From Flavobacterium weaverense (GTDB taxonomy: Bacteria; Bacteroidota; Bacteroidia; Flavobacteriales; Flavobacteriaceae): a DNA stretch of 64,000 nt. The position numbers and the translations under genes were made by a program. The notes beneath the pieces were generated by a model, which saw only the letters and a program-made list of their open reading frames with translations, had not been told where the DNA came from and did not search any database. Of the stretch, positions 27,633-36,916 are shown piece by piece (positions within the stretch are counted from its first letter, which is position 1; each line of letters starts with the position of its first letter). The stretch spans positions 372,001-436,000 of the forward strand of contig NZ_REFH01000007.1 in the NCBI RefSeq assembly GCF_003688495.1, written 5' to 3'.

Positions 27633-28748
27633 TTATTTGATATCCGCCACACATCTAAAACCTGTATGGTTTAAACCAGTGTCTGGTGATGACTTCATTT
27701 TTGAGGTAACGCGATACCCTTTACAATACGAAGCGTTGCAAAGGAATGAACCTCCTCTAACGACTCTCTTCGGAATGGTGGGTTCCATTGGGTCAAAACT
27801 TGTCGTAGGCCCTTGCGGATTGCTGGTTAGTTTACCTTGCATATCTTTATAATAATCCGGTTTATAAAAATCACTGCACCATTCCCATACATTCCCTGCC
27901 ATATCATATAACCCATATTTATTTGCAGCAAAAGATTTTACTGGCGCCGCACCAATAAATTTATCTTGATTGGTATTCAAATATGGAAATTTACCTTGCC
28001 AAATATTTGCTTTCGGTTTTCCCTTTTCAGGATCTTCATTTCCCCACGAATATTTTTGATCGACTAATCCACCTCTGCAAGCAAATTCCCATTCAGCTTC
28101 CGTCGGTAATCTTTTTCCGGCCCACTTTGCATAAGCATTTGCATCGTCCCATGATACATGAACTACGGGATAGTTTTCTCTTCCTTTTATAGTGCTATTA
28201 GGTCCTTCTGGATGTTTCCAACTCGCATCAGTTGTCCATTTCCACCATTTTGAGGCATCATTTAAATCTACGGCTGAGTTAGTTGGTGTAAATACCAAAG
28301 AAGCGGCTACTAACACGCTTTCATCGGGGCGAGGAGTGTTAGGTGGTAGCTGTTTTTTTATTTCCTCCCAATCTGGTTTTATTTCAGCAGTAGTCACATA
28401 GCCAGTAGCCTCTACAAATTTCTTGAATTGGGCATTTGTGACTTCAGTTGCGTCCATCCAAAAACCGTTTAATTTTATTTTGTGCTGTGGATATTCATCT
28501 TGCCTGCCTTCATCGTCAGAAGCACCCATCAAAAATTCGCCTTCAGGTATTTGAACCATACCTTCATACGATATTTCTTTTGAAATTATTGTTGAATCAT
28601 CTGCACTGGCAGTAGCATAACGGGAAGGTAAGGATGAGGCACAGCTCATGGTTTCATCACTGCTTACAGCGTTATTATTCGCCTCTTTTTTACCACATCC
28701 TTGAAGTGATAGTAAAACCAATCCAAAAATAATTATGTTGCGATTCAT
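27633..28748 (-). CDS. Formylglycine-generating-enzyme-like lipoprotein with active-site cysteines
   Basis: About 371 residues from the ATG at 28748; the longer start at 28769 adds seven residues and gives a poorer signal peptide. The lipobox ends LSLQGC. The FGE-sulfatase domain shows MVQIPEGEFLMGAS, RLPTEAEWEFACRGG and YDMAGNVWEWC. Near the C-terminus RVVRGGSFLCNASYCKGYRV keeps the two cysteines (spacing Cys-x4-Cys) that are catalytic in true FGE, and TGFRCVAD follows. GldK in this window lacks them. It may therefore oxidise sulfatase cysteines to formylglycine in the periplasm or at the surface. No sulfatase gene lies in the window. Confidence 0.82.
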   Translation of the reverse strand: MNRNIIIFGLVLLSLQGCGKKEANNNAVSSDETMSCASSLPSRYATASADDSTIISKEISYEGMVQIPEGEFLMGASDDEGRQDEYPQHKIKLNGFWMDATEVTNAQFKKFVEATGYVTTAEIKPDWEEIKKQLPPNTPRPDESVLVAASLVFTPTNSAVDLNDASKWWKWTTDASWKHPEGPNSTIKGRENYPVVHVSWDDANAYAKWAGKRLPTEAEWEFACRGGLVDQKYSWGNEDPEKGKPKANIWQGKFPYLNTNQDKFIGAAPVKSFAANKYGLYDMAGNVWEWCSDFYKPDYYKDMQGKLTSNPQGPTTSFDPMEPTIPKRVVRGGSFLCNASYCKGYRVTSKMKSSPDTGLNHTGFRCVADIK

Positions 28749-28993
28749 TTCTAGTTTTTTGTTGAACATATCTCAATCTATGATTATTTATTGATCAATA
28801 GCCATGTTAACAAAAATAGGTAATCAAGAGTACTTAAGCCATATATTTTTCGAAATTATATTGCCAATTTATTTTCTAAATTTCTTAATTAACGTGTAGA
28901 ACTTAGATTCTACTAGTGATACTATTTAATTAAGAGTATACCTGATTTAATATAATTTTATTTAAAGTGTATTAAATCTTAAAAAATGAAATT

Positions 28994-29221
28994 CTATTCA
29001 TTTAAAGTATTTCTTGGATGGTCTTCGTACCAATTTTTAAAAGTTTTTGTGGTTGAATAATTATCTGTTAGAACCGTATAAACCATATAAAGGACCAACA
29101 GTTGTCCAACGATGAAAAGTATGATTGCCGTTGATATCGCCAAATTAGTTTGGCATAAGCCAGCGAATACGAGAACAAATACAGTAGTGAACCACACGAG
29201 TATAATAGCGAAATTTTTCAT
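28994..29221 (-). CDS. Small two-helix membrane protein
   Basis: A 75-residue protein with two hydrophobic helices (about residues 4-22 and 29-50), a short polar loop and a charged C-terminal tail (KNWYEDHPRNTLNE). I do not recognise the family. The open frame has normal codon use and a reasonable start, so it is probably a real gene. It stands alone between the FGE-like lipoprotein and the TPM cluster, all on the minus strand. Confidence 0.65.
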   Translation of the reverse strand: MKNFAIILVWFTTVFVLVFAGLCQTNLAISTAIILFIVGQLLVLYMVYTVLTDNYSTTKTFKNWYEDHPRNTLNE

Positions 29222-29350
29222 AATTTTTCTATTAAAGGTACTTCAGGTTTATGTAAATTTTAGTTAATTCACTCACAATCAATACTTAATTTTAATCTTC
29301 AAACAAAATTTAAATTAAGATTGAAGAAAGTATTCAGTTCTTACAAAACA

Positions 29351-29378
29351 AAAAAGCTGCAAATTTGCAGCTTTTTAT
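29351..29378 (-). terminator. Terminator of the LemA/TPM operon
   Basis: AAAAAGCTGCAAATTTGCAGCTTTTT is palindromic, with A and T runs on both sides, about 30 bp after the last gene of the minus-strand block. Confidence 0.85.
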
Positions 29379-29404
29379 ATATTATTTTGATTAGAAAATT
29401 ACAA

Positions 29405-30217
29405 TTACCAACCTCCGCTAGATCCACCGCCAGAGAAACCTCCGCCGCCAAATCCTCCGCCAAATCCACCGCCGCCTCCGCCAAAACCGCCTCCCGAAGA
29501 GCCACCAAAGCCTCCTCCACCGTTTCTGCCAAGACTGCTTAAAATTATTACGTCTAGAAGGCTAGTGCCTCCTCCGCTATTTCCTGAATTTCCGCCACCG
29601 CCACCTTTATTTCTAGAAACAAGAACTAAGATTACGATGATAATAATTATAAAAGGCAGAATTGGGAAGTCACTATCTTGTTGTTTCTTTTTTCGCTCGC
29701 CTTTATATTTACCTTTGAATACATCGATTATCGCATCGGAACCTTTATCAAGTCCATTGTAAAAACTTCCTGCTCTAAATTCTGGAAGAATAATATTTCT
29801 GATTATTTCACCGCCTATACCTGCAGTCAATCGATCTTCTAATCCATAACCAGGATTAATTGCGATTTTCTTTTCGGCTTTAGCCAATAAAATAACGACA
29901 CCATTATCATCTTTTTCAGTTCCGCCAATTCCCCAAGTTTGTCCCCATCGTGTAGCAACCTGGCTAACATCTTCACCTTTTAAACTTTCAATAGTAATAA
30001 CTACTATTTGAGTTGTAGTAGAATCAGAATATCTAATAAGTTTTTCTTCTAACTGCGCTTTTTCAGATGCGCTTAAAACATTAGCATAGTCATAAACAGA
30101 AGTTTGAAAACTAGGTTTTTCTGGAATTGTAAATTGCGCAAAGCTTAGTTGTGTAATTAATAAACAAACAAATAACTTTAATAGTAGTTGAGCACTCTTT
30201 TTATGTCGTAGCATCAT
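29405..30217 (-). CDS. TPM-domain protein with Gly-rich tail (YgcG-like)
   Basis: A 270-residue protein. It has a signal peptide (ending about residue 27, SFAQ), then a TPM domain (TLP18.3/Psb32/MOLO-1) with VYDYANVLSASEKAQLEEKL and GWGIGGTEKDDNGVVILLAK at the expected places. One transmembrane helix follows near residue 180 (PFIIIIIVILVLV), then a Gly/Ser-rich tail to the end. The tail's low complexity makes several false open frames on both strands. Its start overlaps the upstream TPM gene by 4 bp, so translation is coupled. TPM proteins often accompany LemA; the exact role is not settled. Confidence 0.88.
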   Translation of the reverse strand: MMLRHKKSAQLLLKLFVCLLITQLSFAQFTIPEKPSFQTSVYDYANVLSASEKAQLEEKLIRYSDSTTTQIVVITIESLKGEDVSQVATRWGQTWGIGGTEKDDNGVVILLAKAEKKIAINPGYGLEDRLTAGIGGEIIRNIILPEFRAGSFYNGLDKGSDAIIDVFKGKYKGERKKKQQDSDFPILPFIIIIIVILVLVSRNKGGGGGNSGNSGGGTSLLDVIILSSLGRNGGGGFGGSSGGGFGGGGGGFGGGFGGGGFSGGGSSGGW

Positions 30218-30651
30218 CCTTTTGATATTTCATTTGATAATTCGTTAACATCTCCATCTAAATGAGGGAAATAATGCTGTAATTGTTCACCTGCGTTAAC
30301 TATTCCCGCAATAAGACCTTGTTTGAAATCTCCATTTTTAAAATGAGAAACTATCGCATCACGAGTTGAATTCCAAAAGTCATCTTTAACAACATTGTTA
30401 ATTCCTTCATCTCCGCATATTACAAAATTCCGATCTTTTACAGCTACGTAGATCAAAACTCCATTTTTAAGTTCAGTTTGATCCATTTTAAGTTGTTGAA
30501 AAACCTCCAGTGCACGATCATAAGCGTCTAAAGAAGTTGTTTTTTCTATATGTACTCTAATCTCGCCAGATGTATTTTGTTCAGCCATACAAATCGCTGC
30601 AACAATTTCTTGTTCTTCCTCGCTAGTTAAAAAATCTTCTACTTTTGACAT
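30214..30651 (-). CDS. TPM-domain protein, short form
   Basis: About 145 residues from the ATG at 30651 (MSKVEDFLTSEEEQEIV), which is the usual family start; the frame runs open to 30714. The domain contains GEIRVHIEKTTSLDAYDRALEVF and LIYVAVKDRNFVICGDEGIN. It has no signal peptide or membrane helix, unlike the TPM protein downstream. It lies between lemA and the exported TPM gene, overlapping the latter by 4 bp. A role with LemA in envelope maintenance is an inference from this arrangement, which is common in Bacteroidota. Confidence 0.88.
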   Translation of the reverse strand: MSKVEDFLTSEEEQEIVAAICMAEQNTSGEIRVHIEKTTSLDAYDRALEVFQQLKMDQTELKNGVLIYVAVKDRNFVICGDEGINNVVKDDFWNSTRDAIVSHFKNGDFKQGLIAGIVNAGEQLQHYFPHLDGDVNELSNEISKG

Positions 30652-30745
30652 TGTAAATATTTTTGAATGAAGATTAGCGATTTCTGATTTCAGAATTAAT
30701 TGTTCTGTTGTCAAAAATCGCTAATAAAATATGTGTTAATTCGTA

Positions 30746-31333
30746 TTAGAATTGTACTTCTACTGGCTTATCAGCACCTTCAACAGCATTGAAATAAGCT
30801 TTCTCTTTGAATCCGAACATTCCGGCAAATAAACTATTTGGGAAAGTTTTTATATGAGAATTATAAGGTTTAACTGATTCATTAAAGCGAGTTCTTGCTG
30901 TCAATATTTGATTCTCAGTACTAGCTAACTCATCTTGTAATTTCAAGAAATTAGCATTTGCTTTTAAATCAGGATACTGCTCTACAGTTACTAATAAGCG
31001 CGATAATGAGCTGCTCACTCCGCTTTGTGCTTTATTGAACTCTGCTAATTGTTCTGGTGTAATATTAGCCGGATCAATCGTTACTTGCGTTGCTTTAGCT
31101 CTTGCTTCAATTACAGCTGTCAAAGTACCTTTTTCAAATTCAGCAGCTCCTTTTACAGTATTTACTAAATTTCCAATAAGGTCATTTCTTCTTTGGTAAG
31201 CAGTTTGAACGTCACCCCAAGATTGTTCTACGGTTTGGTTTAGCACTACCGCTGTGTTGTTAATTCCTTTAACCCAGCTGTAAATTCCAAAAATTACTAC
31301 TGCTCCAATAATCCAAGGCAAAAATCTTTTCAT
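30746..31333 (-). CDS. lemA: LemA family protein
   Basis: A 195-residue protein with an N-terminal helix (about residues 4-20) that can anchor it in the membrane. The helical-bundle body has the family signature QTVEQSWGDVQTAYQRRNDLIGNLVNTVKG. The end NSLFAGMFGFKEKAYF is also typical. LemA proteins form coiled-coil bundles on the outer face of the inner membrane. It is followed by two TPM genes, an arrangement widely seen in this phylum, and preceded by a MerR-type regulator 80 bp away. Confidence 0.93.
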   Translation of the reverse strand: MKRFLPWIIGAVVIFGIYSWVKGINNTAVVLNQTVEQSWGDVQTAYQRRNDLIGNLVNTVKGAAEFEKGTLTAVIEARAKATQVTIDPANITPEQLAEFNKAQSGVSSSLSRLLVTVEQYPDLKANANFLKLQDELASTENQILTARTRFNESVKPYNSHIKTFPNSLFAGMFGFKEKAYFNAVEGADKPVEVQF

Positions 31334-31413
31334 GTTTGTTTAATTTTAAGTTTAGTGTTTATTTATTGTGTTTAAAATCTGAAATCCAAAATCACTTTTC
31401 AGCAACTTGAAGT

Positions 31414-31746
31414 CTAAAGTTCGTTTTTAATATTAGTTAATTGTGTTCGTATTGTTTCTAACTTGCGAATAATCTCAAATTTGTCAAGTGTTTTCTTTTG
31501 GCCTTCTTTTAAATGCGTTTTTGCACCTTCAAGCGTAAAACCTCTTTCTTTTACCAAATGATAAATTAATTGCAAATTAGTAATGTCCTCAGGAGTAAAC
31601 ATTCTATTTCCCTTCGCATTCTTTTTTGGTTTTAGAATATCAAATTCATTATCCCAAAATCGAATCAACGATGCATTAACGTTGAAAGCTTTTGCTACTT
31701 CGCCTATGCTGTAATATCTTTTATCTTTTGAAAGTTCTATGTGCAT
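31414..31746 (-). CDS. MerR family transcriptional regulator
   Basis: A 110-residue protein with an N-terminal winged-helix DNA-binding domain (YYSIGEVAKAFNVNASLIRFWDNEFDILKPKKNAKGNRMFTPEDI), then a helix that would form the dimer coiled coil. No effector-binding cysteines or a long C-terminal domain are present. Its targets are unknown; the nearby LemA/TPM genes are candidates because they lie directly downstream on the same strand. It follows the M23 peptidase gene by 52 bp. Confidence 0.88.
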   Translation of the reverse strand: MHIELSKDKRYYSIGEVAKAFNVNASLIRFWDNEFDILKPKKNAKGNRMFTPEDITNLQLIYHLVKERGFTLEGAKTHLKEGQKKTLDKFEIIRKLETIRTQLTNIKNEL

Positions 31747-31798
31747 GCTTAATACTTTATAAATTTAGATTTATTACAACAATAATATTCTAAAATTG

Positions 31799-32776
31799 TT
31801 AATCGAGCGACTGATTTTCCTGATTTGCTAAATGCGCAATGGCAACATATTCCACCGCCGATATATTTCCGTAATAAAAATTTAGTGGATTCACCACTTT
31901 TTGATCCTTATGAACTTCATAATGTAAATGAGGAGCTTCTGATCTTCCTGTGCTTCCCACATATCCTATTACGTCTCCACGACTCACTTTTTGACCGGCT
32001 TTAGCATTGTACTTACTTAAATGCGCATACAAAGTTTCGTAACCAAATCCATGCCGAATTACAATGTGATTTCCGTAACCTGAAGCAGAATTATCCGCTC
32101 TTGCAATTACTCCATCTCCTGTTGCATAGACTGGACTACCAGTCTTTGCTGTAAAATCCATGCCTTCATGCATTTTTTTTACTTTTGTAAAAGGATCTGT
32201 TCTATATCCAAAACCAGAAGCTAACTGTTTTAAATTTTCATTTCGTACCGGTTGAATGGCAGGAATGGCAGATAAAAAATCACTTTTTGCTGCCGCTAAT
32301 TTCAAAATGTCATCAAGAGATTTTGATTGTATCACTAATTCTTTACTCAGCACATCGATTCGTTTTGTGGTGTTCATCACCAACTGCGAATTGTCATAGC
32401 CTTCTAGTTTTTTATATCTATTCAATCCAGGCAATCCCACTTTTCGTATCGAATCTGGAATCGCAGCTTTGTTGAAATAAGCGCGATATAAATTATTATC
32501 TCGTTCTTCAATCGCGTCGATAACGCCATTTGCCTGATCCATTTTTTTATTTAAAATAGCGTAATTCAATTTCAAATTTTCAATTTCTCTTGCTTGTAAT
32601 CTATCTTTTGGCGTTTCAAAGTACGGTGTATTCAATAAAACGACAAAACTAAGTAACCCAAACAGCGCCGCAGCTAACAAAAACAGCATAATAACACCAA
32701 ATTTTTTACTTTTTCGTGTTTTTATTTTTCGGTAGGCTAGATTTTCAGAATCGTAATAATATTTTACTTTCGACAT
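31799..32776 (-). CDS. M23 family membrane-anchored peptidase
   Basis: A 325-residue protein with a transmembrane helix at about residues 28-50 and a coiled-coil-like linker. The C-terminal LytM/peptidase_M23 domain has the zinc ligands of HEGMDF and HLHYE (about residues 203 and 286), with the connecting GNHIVIRHGFGYETLYAHL. It should cleave peptidoglycan peptide bridges in the periplasm. It is the first gene of the minus-strand block down to the TPM genes. The name MepM fits the type, but which cross-links it cuts cannot be read. Confidence 0.9.
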   Translation of the reverse strand: MSKVKYYYDSENLAYRKIKTRKSKKFGVIMLFLLAAALFGLLSFVVLLNTPYFETPKDRLQAREIENLKLNYAILNKKMDQANGVIDAIEERDNNLYRAYFNKAAIPDSIRKVGLPGLNRYKKLEGYDNSQLVMNTTKRIDVLSKELVIQSKSLDDILKLAAAKSDFLSAIPAIQPVRNENLKQLASGFGYRTDPFTKVKKMHEGMDFTAKTGSPVYATGDGVIARADNSASGYGNHIVIRHGFGYETLYAHLSKYNAKAGQKVSRGDVIGYVGSTGRSEAPHLHYEVHKDQKVVNPLNFYYGNISAVEYVAIAHLANQENQSLD

Positions 32777-32790
32777 ATTTTAAAATACCC

Positions 32791-32798
32791 TATTTTTG
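32791..32798 (+). promoter_or_regulatory. Possible -7 promoter element towards alaS
   Basis: TATTTTTG on the plus strand fits TAnnTTTG. If used, the alaS transcript would carry a leader of nearly 300 nt containing repeat copy B. No good -33 element is visible, so this is weak. Confidence 0.35.
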
Positions 32799-32886
32799 CA
32801 CACTGTAAAAAGGTTAGACGAACAAATTTAATAAATGTTTCATTCGAATATGCCTTTTTTCTAGAATAATAATATTAATGTGCCTT

Positions 32887-33021
32887 ATCCAGCTATCCGT
32901 TGCAAGTTCTTGTATTGAAATCTTTTTTCTAATCAACTAGCAGCAGCTTCCTCCGGTCGCTCTGCTATCTCAAGAAAAATTAAATTTCAAAACTGCAAAG
33001 CTTTCCACTACTATCTGGGGC
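32887..33021 (-). repeat. Dispersed intergenic repeat, copy B
   Basis: Read on the minus strand it starts GCCCCAGATAGTAGTGGAAAG, holds GAGCGACCGGAGGAAGCT in the middle and ends GCAACGGATAGCTGGATA. It fills the gap between the divergent M23 peptidase and alaS genes. The inner stretches between blocks are AT-rich and differ from the other copies. Confidence 0.8.
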
Positions 33022-33095
33022 AAAACAAATTTGATAATTGAAGAACTTTTACATTTTCTAAATTATCATATTGACTAATTTTCTAATTAATAAAC

Positions 33096-35753
33096 ATGAA
33101 ATCACAAGAAGTACGTAAACAATTTCTAGACTTTTTTGCATCAAAAGGACACTTAATTGTTGCGTCAGCACCTATAGTTCTTAAAGATGATCCAACGCTG
33201 ATGTTCAACAATTCAGGAATGGCGCAATTTAAAGAATACTTCTTAGGTAACGCCACGCCAAAAAGTAATAGAATTGCCGATACACAAAAATGTCTTCGTG
33301 TTTCAGGAAAACATAATGATTTAGAGGATGTTGGTTTTGATACGTATCACCATACAATGTTTGAAATGCTAGGTAATTGGTCATTTGGTGATTATTTCAA
33401 AAAAGAGGCTATCACTTGGGCTTGGGAACTTTTAACGGAAGTTTATAAAATTCCAAAAGAAAATCTTTACGTTTCTGTTTTTGAAGGAAGTGCTGAGGAA
33501 AATGTTCCTTTTGATCAAGAAGCATGGGACATCTGGAAGGAATTAATTTCTGAAGACCGAATCATTCTTGGAAATAAAAAAGATAATTTCTGGGAAATGG
33601 GTGATCAAGGACCATGCGGACCATGTTCTGAGATTCACGTCGATTTACGTACGGCTGAAGAAAAAGCAGCAGTTTCAGGGAAAAGTTTAGTGAACAATGA
33701 TCACCCACAAGTGGTTGAGATTTGGAACAATGTATTTATGGAATTCAACCGCAAGGCAGATGGTTCTTTAGAGAAACTACCAGCTAAACACGTTGACACT
33801 GGAATGGGATTTGAACGTTTATGCATGGCATTACAAGGCGTAACTTCTAATTATGATACAGATGTTTTTACACCGCTTATTGAAAAAGTAAGCCAAATTA
33901 CCGGAGCAAAATATACTTCAAATGAAGTTGCAAACGTTTCAGAACCTCAAGATAAAACAAATATTGCTATTCGTGTAATTGTAGATCACGTTCGTGCAGT
34001 AGCATTTGCAATTGCTGACGGGCAATTACCATCTAATACTGGCGCTGGCTATGTAATACGTAGAATATTGCGTCGTGCAATTCGGTACGGCTTTACTTTC
34101 TTAGATATAAAAGAACCTTTTATCAATCAATTAGTTGCTGTTCTAGCGAACCAAATGGGAGAGTTTTTCCCAGAAATTAAACTACAAGAAACTTTTGTAA
34201 CTAATGTAATTCGTGAAGAAGAAGCATCTTTCTTAAGAACATTAGATCAAGGATTACAGTTATTAGACAAAGTTATTGCCGATACTAAAGAAGCCCTTCC
34301 TTCGGAGGGGTTGGGGAGGATTTCAGGAGCTAAAGCATTTGAATTGTATGATACTTTTGGATTTCCAAAAGATTTGACAGCCTTGATTCTAAAAGAAAAA
34401 GGAATGTCTTTTAGTGATGCTGAGTTTGATAATTCTATGCAGGCTCAAAAAGCGCGTTCGCGTGCTGCCTCAGAGGTTTCTACTGAAGATTGGTCTGTTT
34501 TAATTCCTGGAAATGTAGAAACATTTGTTGGTTACGACCAAACAGAGAATGAGGTTAAAATCACTAGAATACGGAAAGTAGATAGTAAAAAAGATGGCGT
34601 TTTATACCAAATCGTACTAAACAATACTCCGTTTTATCCAGAAGGTGGAGGGCAAGTAGGAGATAAAGGAACATTAGTTTCAGCTAATGAATCTATTGAA
34701 ATCATCGATACAAAAAAGGAAAACAACTTAATATTACATTTTACAAAACAACTTCCAGAGAATTTAGAAGCTAATTTCGTAGCAAAAGCGAATACAAATT
34801 TAAGAACCTTGACTTCAAGAAATCACTCGGCTACGCATTTGATGCATCAAGCTTTGAGAAGTATTTTAGGAACGCATGTTGAGCAAAAGGGTTCATTAGT
34901 AAATCCTAATTATTTACGTTTTGACTTTTCGCATTTTGCTAAAATGACGGAAACAGAATTAAAAGAGGTAGAAGATTTTGTAAATGCTAGAATCCAAGAG
35001 CAATTACCACTTATTGAAAGAAGAAATATTCCTTTTGCACAAGCAGTGGAGGAAGGTGCTATGGCTCTCTTTGGGGAGAAATATGGTGATCATGTTCGCG
35101 CAATTAAATTTGGTGAAAGCATGGAATTATGTGGAGGCATTCACGTTAAAAACACTGCTGAAATTTGGCACTTTAAAATTGTTTCTGAAGGAGCAGTTGC
35201 TGCTGGAATTCGTCGTATTGAAGCGATCACTAGCGATGCTGTAAAAGATTCCTATTCAGCACAAGAAAAAACTTTGAGCGAGGTCAAAATTGCTTTAAAG
35301 AATCCTCAAGATATCTTGAAGGCAGTTCATTCGATGCAAGAAGAAAACATTAAGCTATCTAAGCAAATTGAAGCCTTGATGAAAGATAAAGTCAAAGCGT
35401 TAAAAGAAACTTTGAAAAATGAAATTCAAGAAATTAATGGAGTTCAATTTCTAGCAAAGCAAGTAGAATTAAATCCAGAAGGTGCTAAAGATTTAGCTTA
35501 TGAACTAGGCGCGTTGGGTACTAACTTGTTCCTTGTTTTGGCTACAGCCGATGAAGATAAACCGATGTTAACGTGTTATGTTTCTAAAGAATTAGTTGGA
35601 GATAAAAGTCTAAACGCAGGGCAAGTAGTTCGCGAATTAGGTAAATTTATTCAAGGTGGTGGCGGTGGACAACCTTTCTTTGCAACAGCAGGAGGGAAGA
35701 ATGTTAGTGGGATTCCAGCAGCATTAGAAAAAGCAGTAGAATTTATTAAATAA
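33096..35753 (+). CDS. alaS: Alanine-tRNA ligase
   Basis: An 885-residue protein with the full class II layout: an N-terminal catalytic domain ([30 protein letters not shown]), then the editing domain with the zinc site HSATHLMH (about residue 577) and CGGIH (about 680), and the C-terminal DHHA1/C-Ala domain ending [14 protein letters not shown]. It charges tRNA-Ala and clears mischarged serine or glycine. An oddity is a short segment around residue 399-409 ([10 protein letters not shown]), encoded by GC-rich DNA similar to an intergenic sequence at 58265. It looks like an in-frame insertion in a loop (see findings). Confidence 0.97.
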   Translation: MKSQEVRKQFLDFFASKGHLIVASAPIVLKDDPTLMFNNSGMAQFKEYFLGNATPKSNRIADTQKCLRVSGKHNDLEDVGFDTYHHTMFEMLGNWSFGDYFKKEAITWAWELLTEVYKIPKENLYVSVFEGSAEENVPFDQEAWDIWKELISEDRIILGNKKDNFWEMGDQGPCGPCSEIHVDLRTAEEKAAVSGKSLVNNDHPQVVEIWNNVFMEFNRKADGSLEKLPAKHVDTGMGFERLCMALQGVTSNYDTDVFTPLIEKVSQITGAKYTSNEVANVSEPQDKTNIAIRVIVDHVRAVAFAIADGQLPSNTGAGYVIRRILRRAIRYGFTFLDIKEPFINQLVAVLANQMGEFFPEIKLQETFVTNVIREEEASFLRTLDQGLQLLDKVIADTKEALPSEGLGRISGAKAFELYDTFGFPKDLTALILKEKGMSFSDAEFDNSMQAQKARSRAASEVSTEDWSVLIPGNVETFVGYDQTENEVKITRIRKVDSKKDGVLYQIVLNNTPFYPEGGGQVGDKGTLVSANESIEIIDTKKENNLILHFTKQLPENLEANFVAKANTNLRTLTSRNHSATHLMHQALRSILGTHVEQKGSLVNPNYLRFDFSHFAKMTETELKEVEDFVNARIQEQLPLIERRNIPFAQAVEEGAMALFGEKYGDHVRAIKFGESMELCGGIHVKNTAEIWHFKIVSEGAVAAGIRRIEAITSDAVKDSYSAQEKTLSEVKIALKNPQDILKAVHSMQEENIKLSKQIEALMKDKVKALKETLKNEIQEINGVQFLAKQVELNPEGAKDLAYELGALGTNLFLVLATADEDKPMLTCYVSKELVGDKSLNAGQVVRELGKFIQGGGGGQPFFATAGGKNVSGIPAALEKAVEFIK

Positions 35754-35777
35754 ACAATATGTAATTTTCAAATTGTA

Positions 35778-35812
35778 AACCTTTTAGATGCTATTTCTAA
35801 AGGGGTTTTTTG
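35778..35812 (+). terminator. Terminator after alaS
   Basis: AAACCTTTTAGA, a loop and TCTAAAGGGGTTTTTT make an imperfect hairpin with a T tail, 25 bp past the alaS stop. Confidence 0.7.
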
Positions 35813-35994
35813 ATTTTAGTAGGATTGTAGACTAATATTTTTTTGAATAGCTTTAAAATACTGCTTTATAAACAGTCGTTTAACCGAAATATGGGGAGTA
35901 TAGCGATATATATTGCACTAATAATTTTAAATATTTAGTTTTGCACTCGCGTTGAGAAATAATGTAACAGTTATAGCGCATCTATTTATAATTT

Positions 35995-36765
35995 ATGAAA
36001 AAAATAAAATCAATATATATAGTTTTATCAATCTGCATCTTTGCTTTTTATTCGTGCTCTACTGATGCGGATGACAATTTGCGATTATTAAAAAAGACGA
36101 TTTCTACTTCTAAAAATGGTGAAGTTATTACAAAACAGTTTTCTTATAATGGTACTGAGATAGAAAGCACTGATGATAACGCTTCTCATGTTGATTTTAC
36201 ATATACCGATGGCTTAATTTCAAAAAAGGTAACTTTGAATAAAGTGACAAATGTTTCTGAAACTCTTGAATATACTTACGATGCGGGGAAATTAGTATCT
36301 GCTACATCTTTAAAAAAATATCTTATAAATTATACTCATAATGCTGACAGAACAGTTTCTTACGAGAAATTAACAGTTAGCTCAGATGATAAATTGGTAA
36401 AAGAATATCACGGAATTTTATATTTTCAAAATGAAAATTTAGTAAAAGATGAAAGAGTTTTAGACGATACTGCAGAGGGAACTGTTTCAAAGTATACTTT
36501 AGAATTTGAATTTGACTCTAAGAATAATCCGTTCTTCCAAATAAAAGGATTTAATAAATTGCTAGATAACAGTCAATTAATTTCAGAAAGTAATTGTTTA
36601 GTAATCACGGAAGCTTCAAGTTTAGCAAAGGGCGATAAGATTATATCTTCGGCTAAGTTTCATCAAAGCAACTTTATTTACGACTCCAGTAATTATCCAA
36701 AAGAACAAATTTCACAAACTTCTATTTTTAATACGTCGTTTGTCAAAATCGACTATTTCTATTAA
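35995..36765 (+). CDS. Unrecognised lipoprotein with YD-like repeats
   Basis: A 256-residue lipoprotein (signal peptide MKKIKSIYIVLSICIFAFYSC, lipobox Cys21). The mature part is a run of short beta-hairpin-like units of the form F-x-Y-x-DGLISKKVT and EYTYDAGKLVSATS, which resemble the YD/RHS-type repeats seen in many Bacteroidota lipoproteins. No catalytic motif is visible. It probably faces the periplasm or the cell surface. It has its own terminator at 36794. Confidence 0.75.
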   Translation: MKKIKSIYIVLSICIFAFYSCSTDADDNLRLLKKTISTSKNGEVITKQFSYNGTEIESTDDNASHVDFTYTDGLISKKVTLNKVTNVSETLEYTYDAGKLVSATSLKKYLINYTHNADRTVSYEKLTVSSDDKLVKEYHGILYFQNENLVKDERVLDDTAEGTVSKYTLEFEFDSKNNPFFQIKGFNKLLDNSQLISESNCLVITEASSLAKGDKIISSAKFHQSNFIYDSSNYPKEQISQTSIFNTSFVKIDYFY

Positions 36766-36793
36766 TTGATATTTTTAATAACATCACAATGCG

Positions 36794-36828
36794 ACCCTTT
36801 CAATATGTAAATAGTGAAAGGGTTTTTT
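36794..36828 (+). terminator. Terminator after the YD-like lipoprotein
   Basis: ACCCTTTC, a 14-base loop and GAAAGGGTTTTTT, about 30 bp after the stop codon. Confidence 0.85.
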
Positions 36829-36916
36829 AATATGCTATTTTAAGATTGTATGAATATAAACTTTAAAGAGGTTTATTCCGGTAAAATTATTCAAATTTGT
36901 AGTAAAGAATAAAGCA

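Noticed and set aside
27637..28401. Three plus-strand open frames (69-71 codons) opposite the FGE-like gene
   Set aside because: They lie wholly inside a clear minus-strand gene, have no start context or family resemblance and are mirror frames of it.
29341..29532. Ala/Glu-rich minus-strand frame in the same area
   Set aside because: It is a shifted frame of the low-complexity Gly-rich coding tail.
29321..29542. Plus-strand frame rich in Ala, Ser, Lys and Arg that looks histone H1-like
   Set aside because: It is antisense to the Gly/Ser-rich tail of the TPM protein; the composition comes from the repeated GGN codons.
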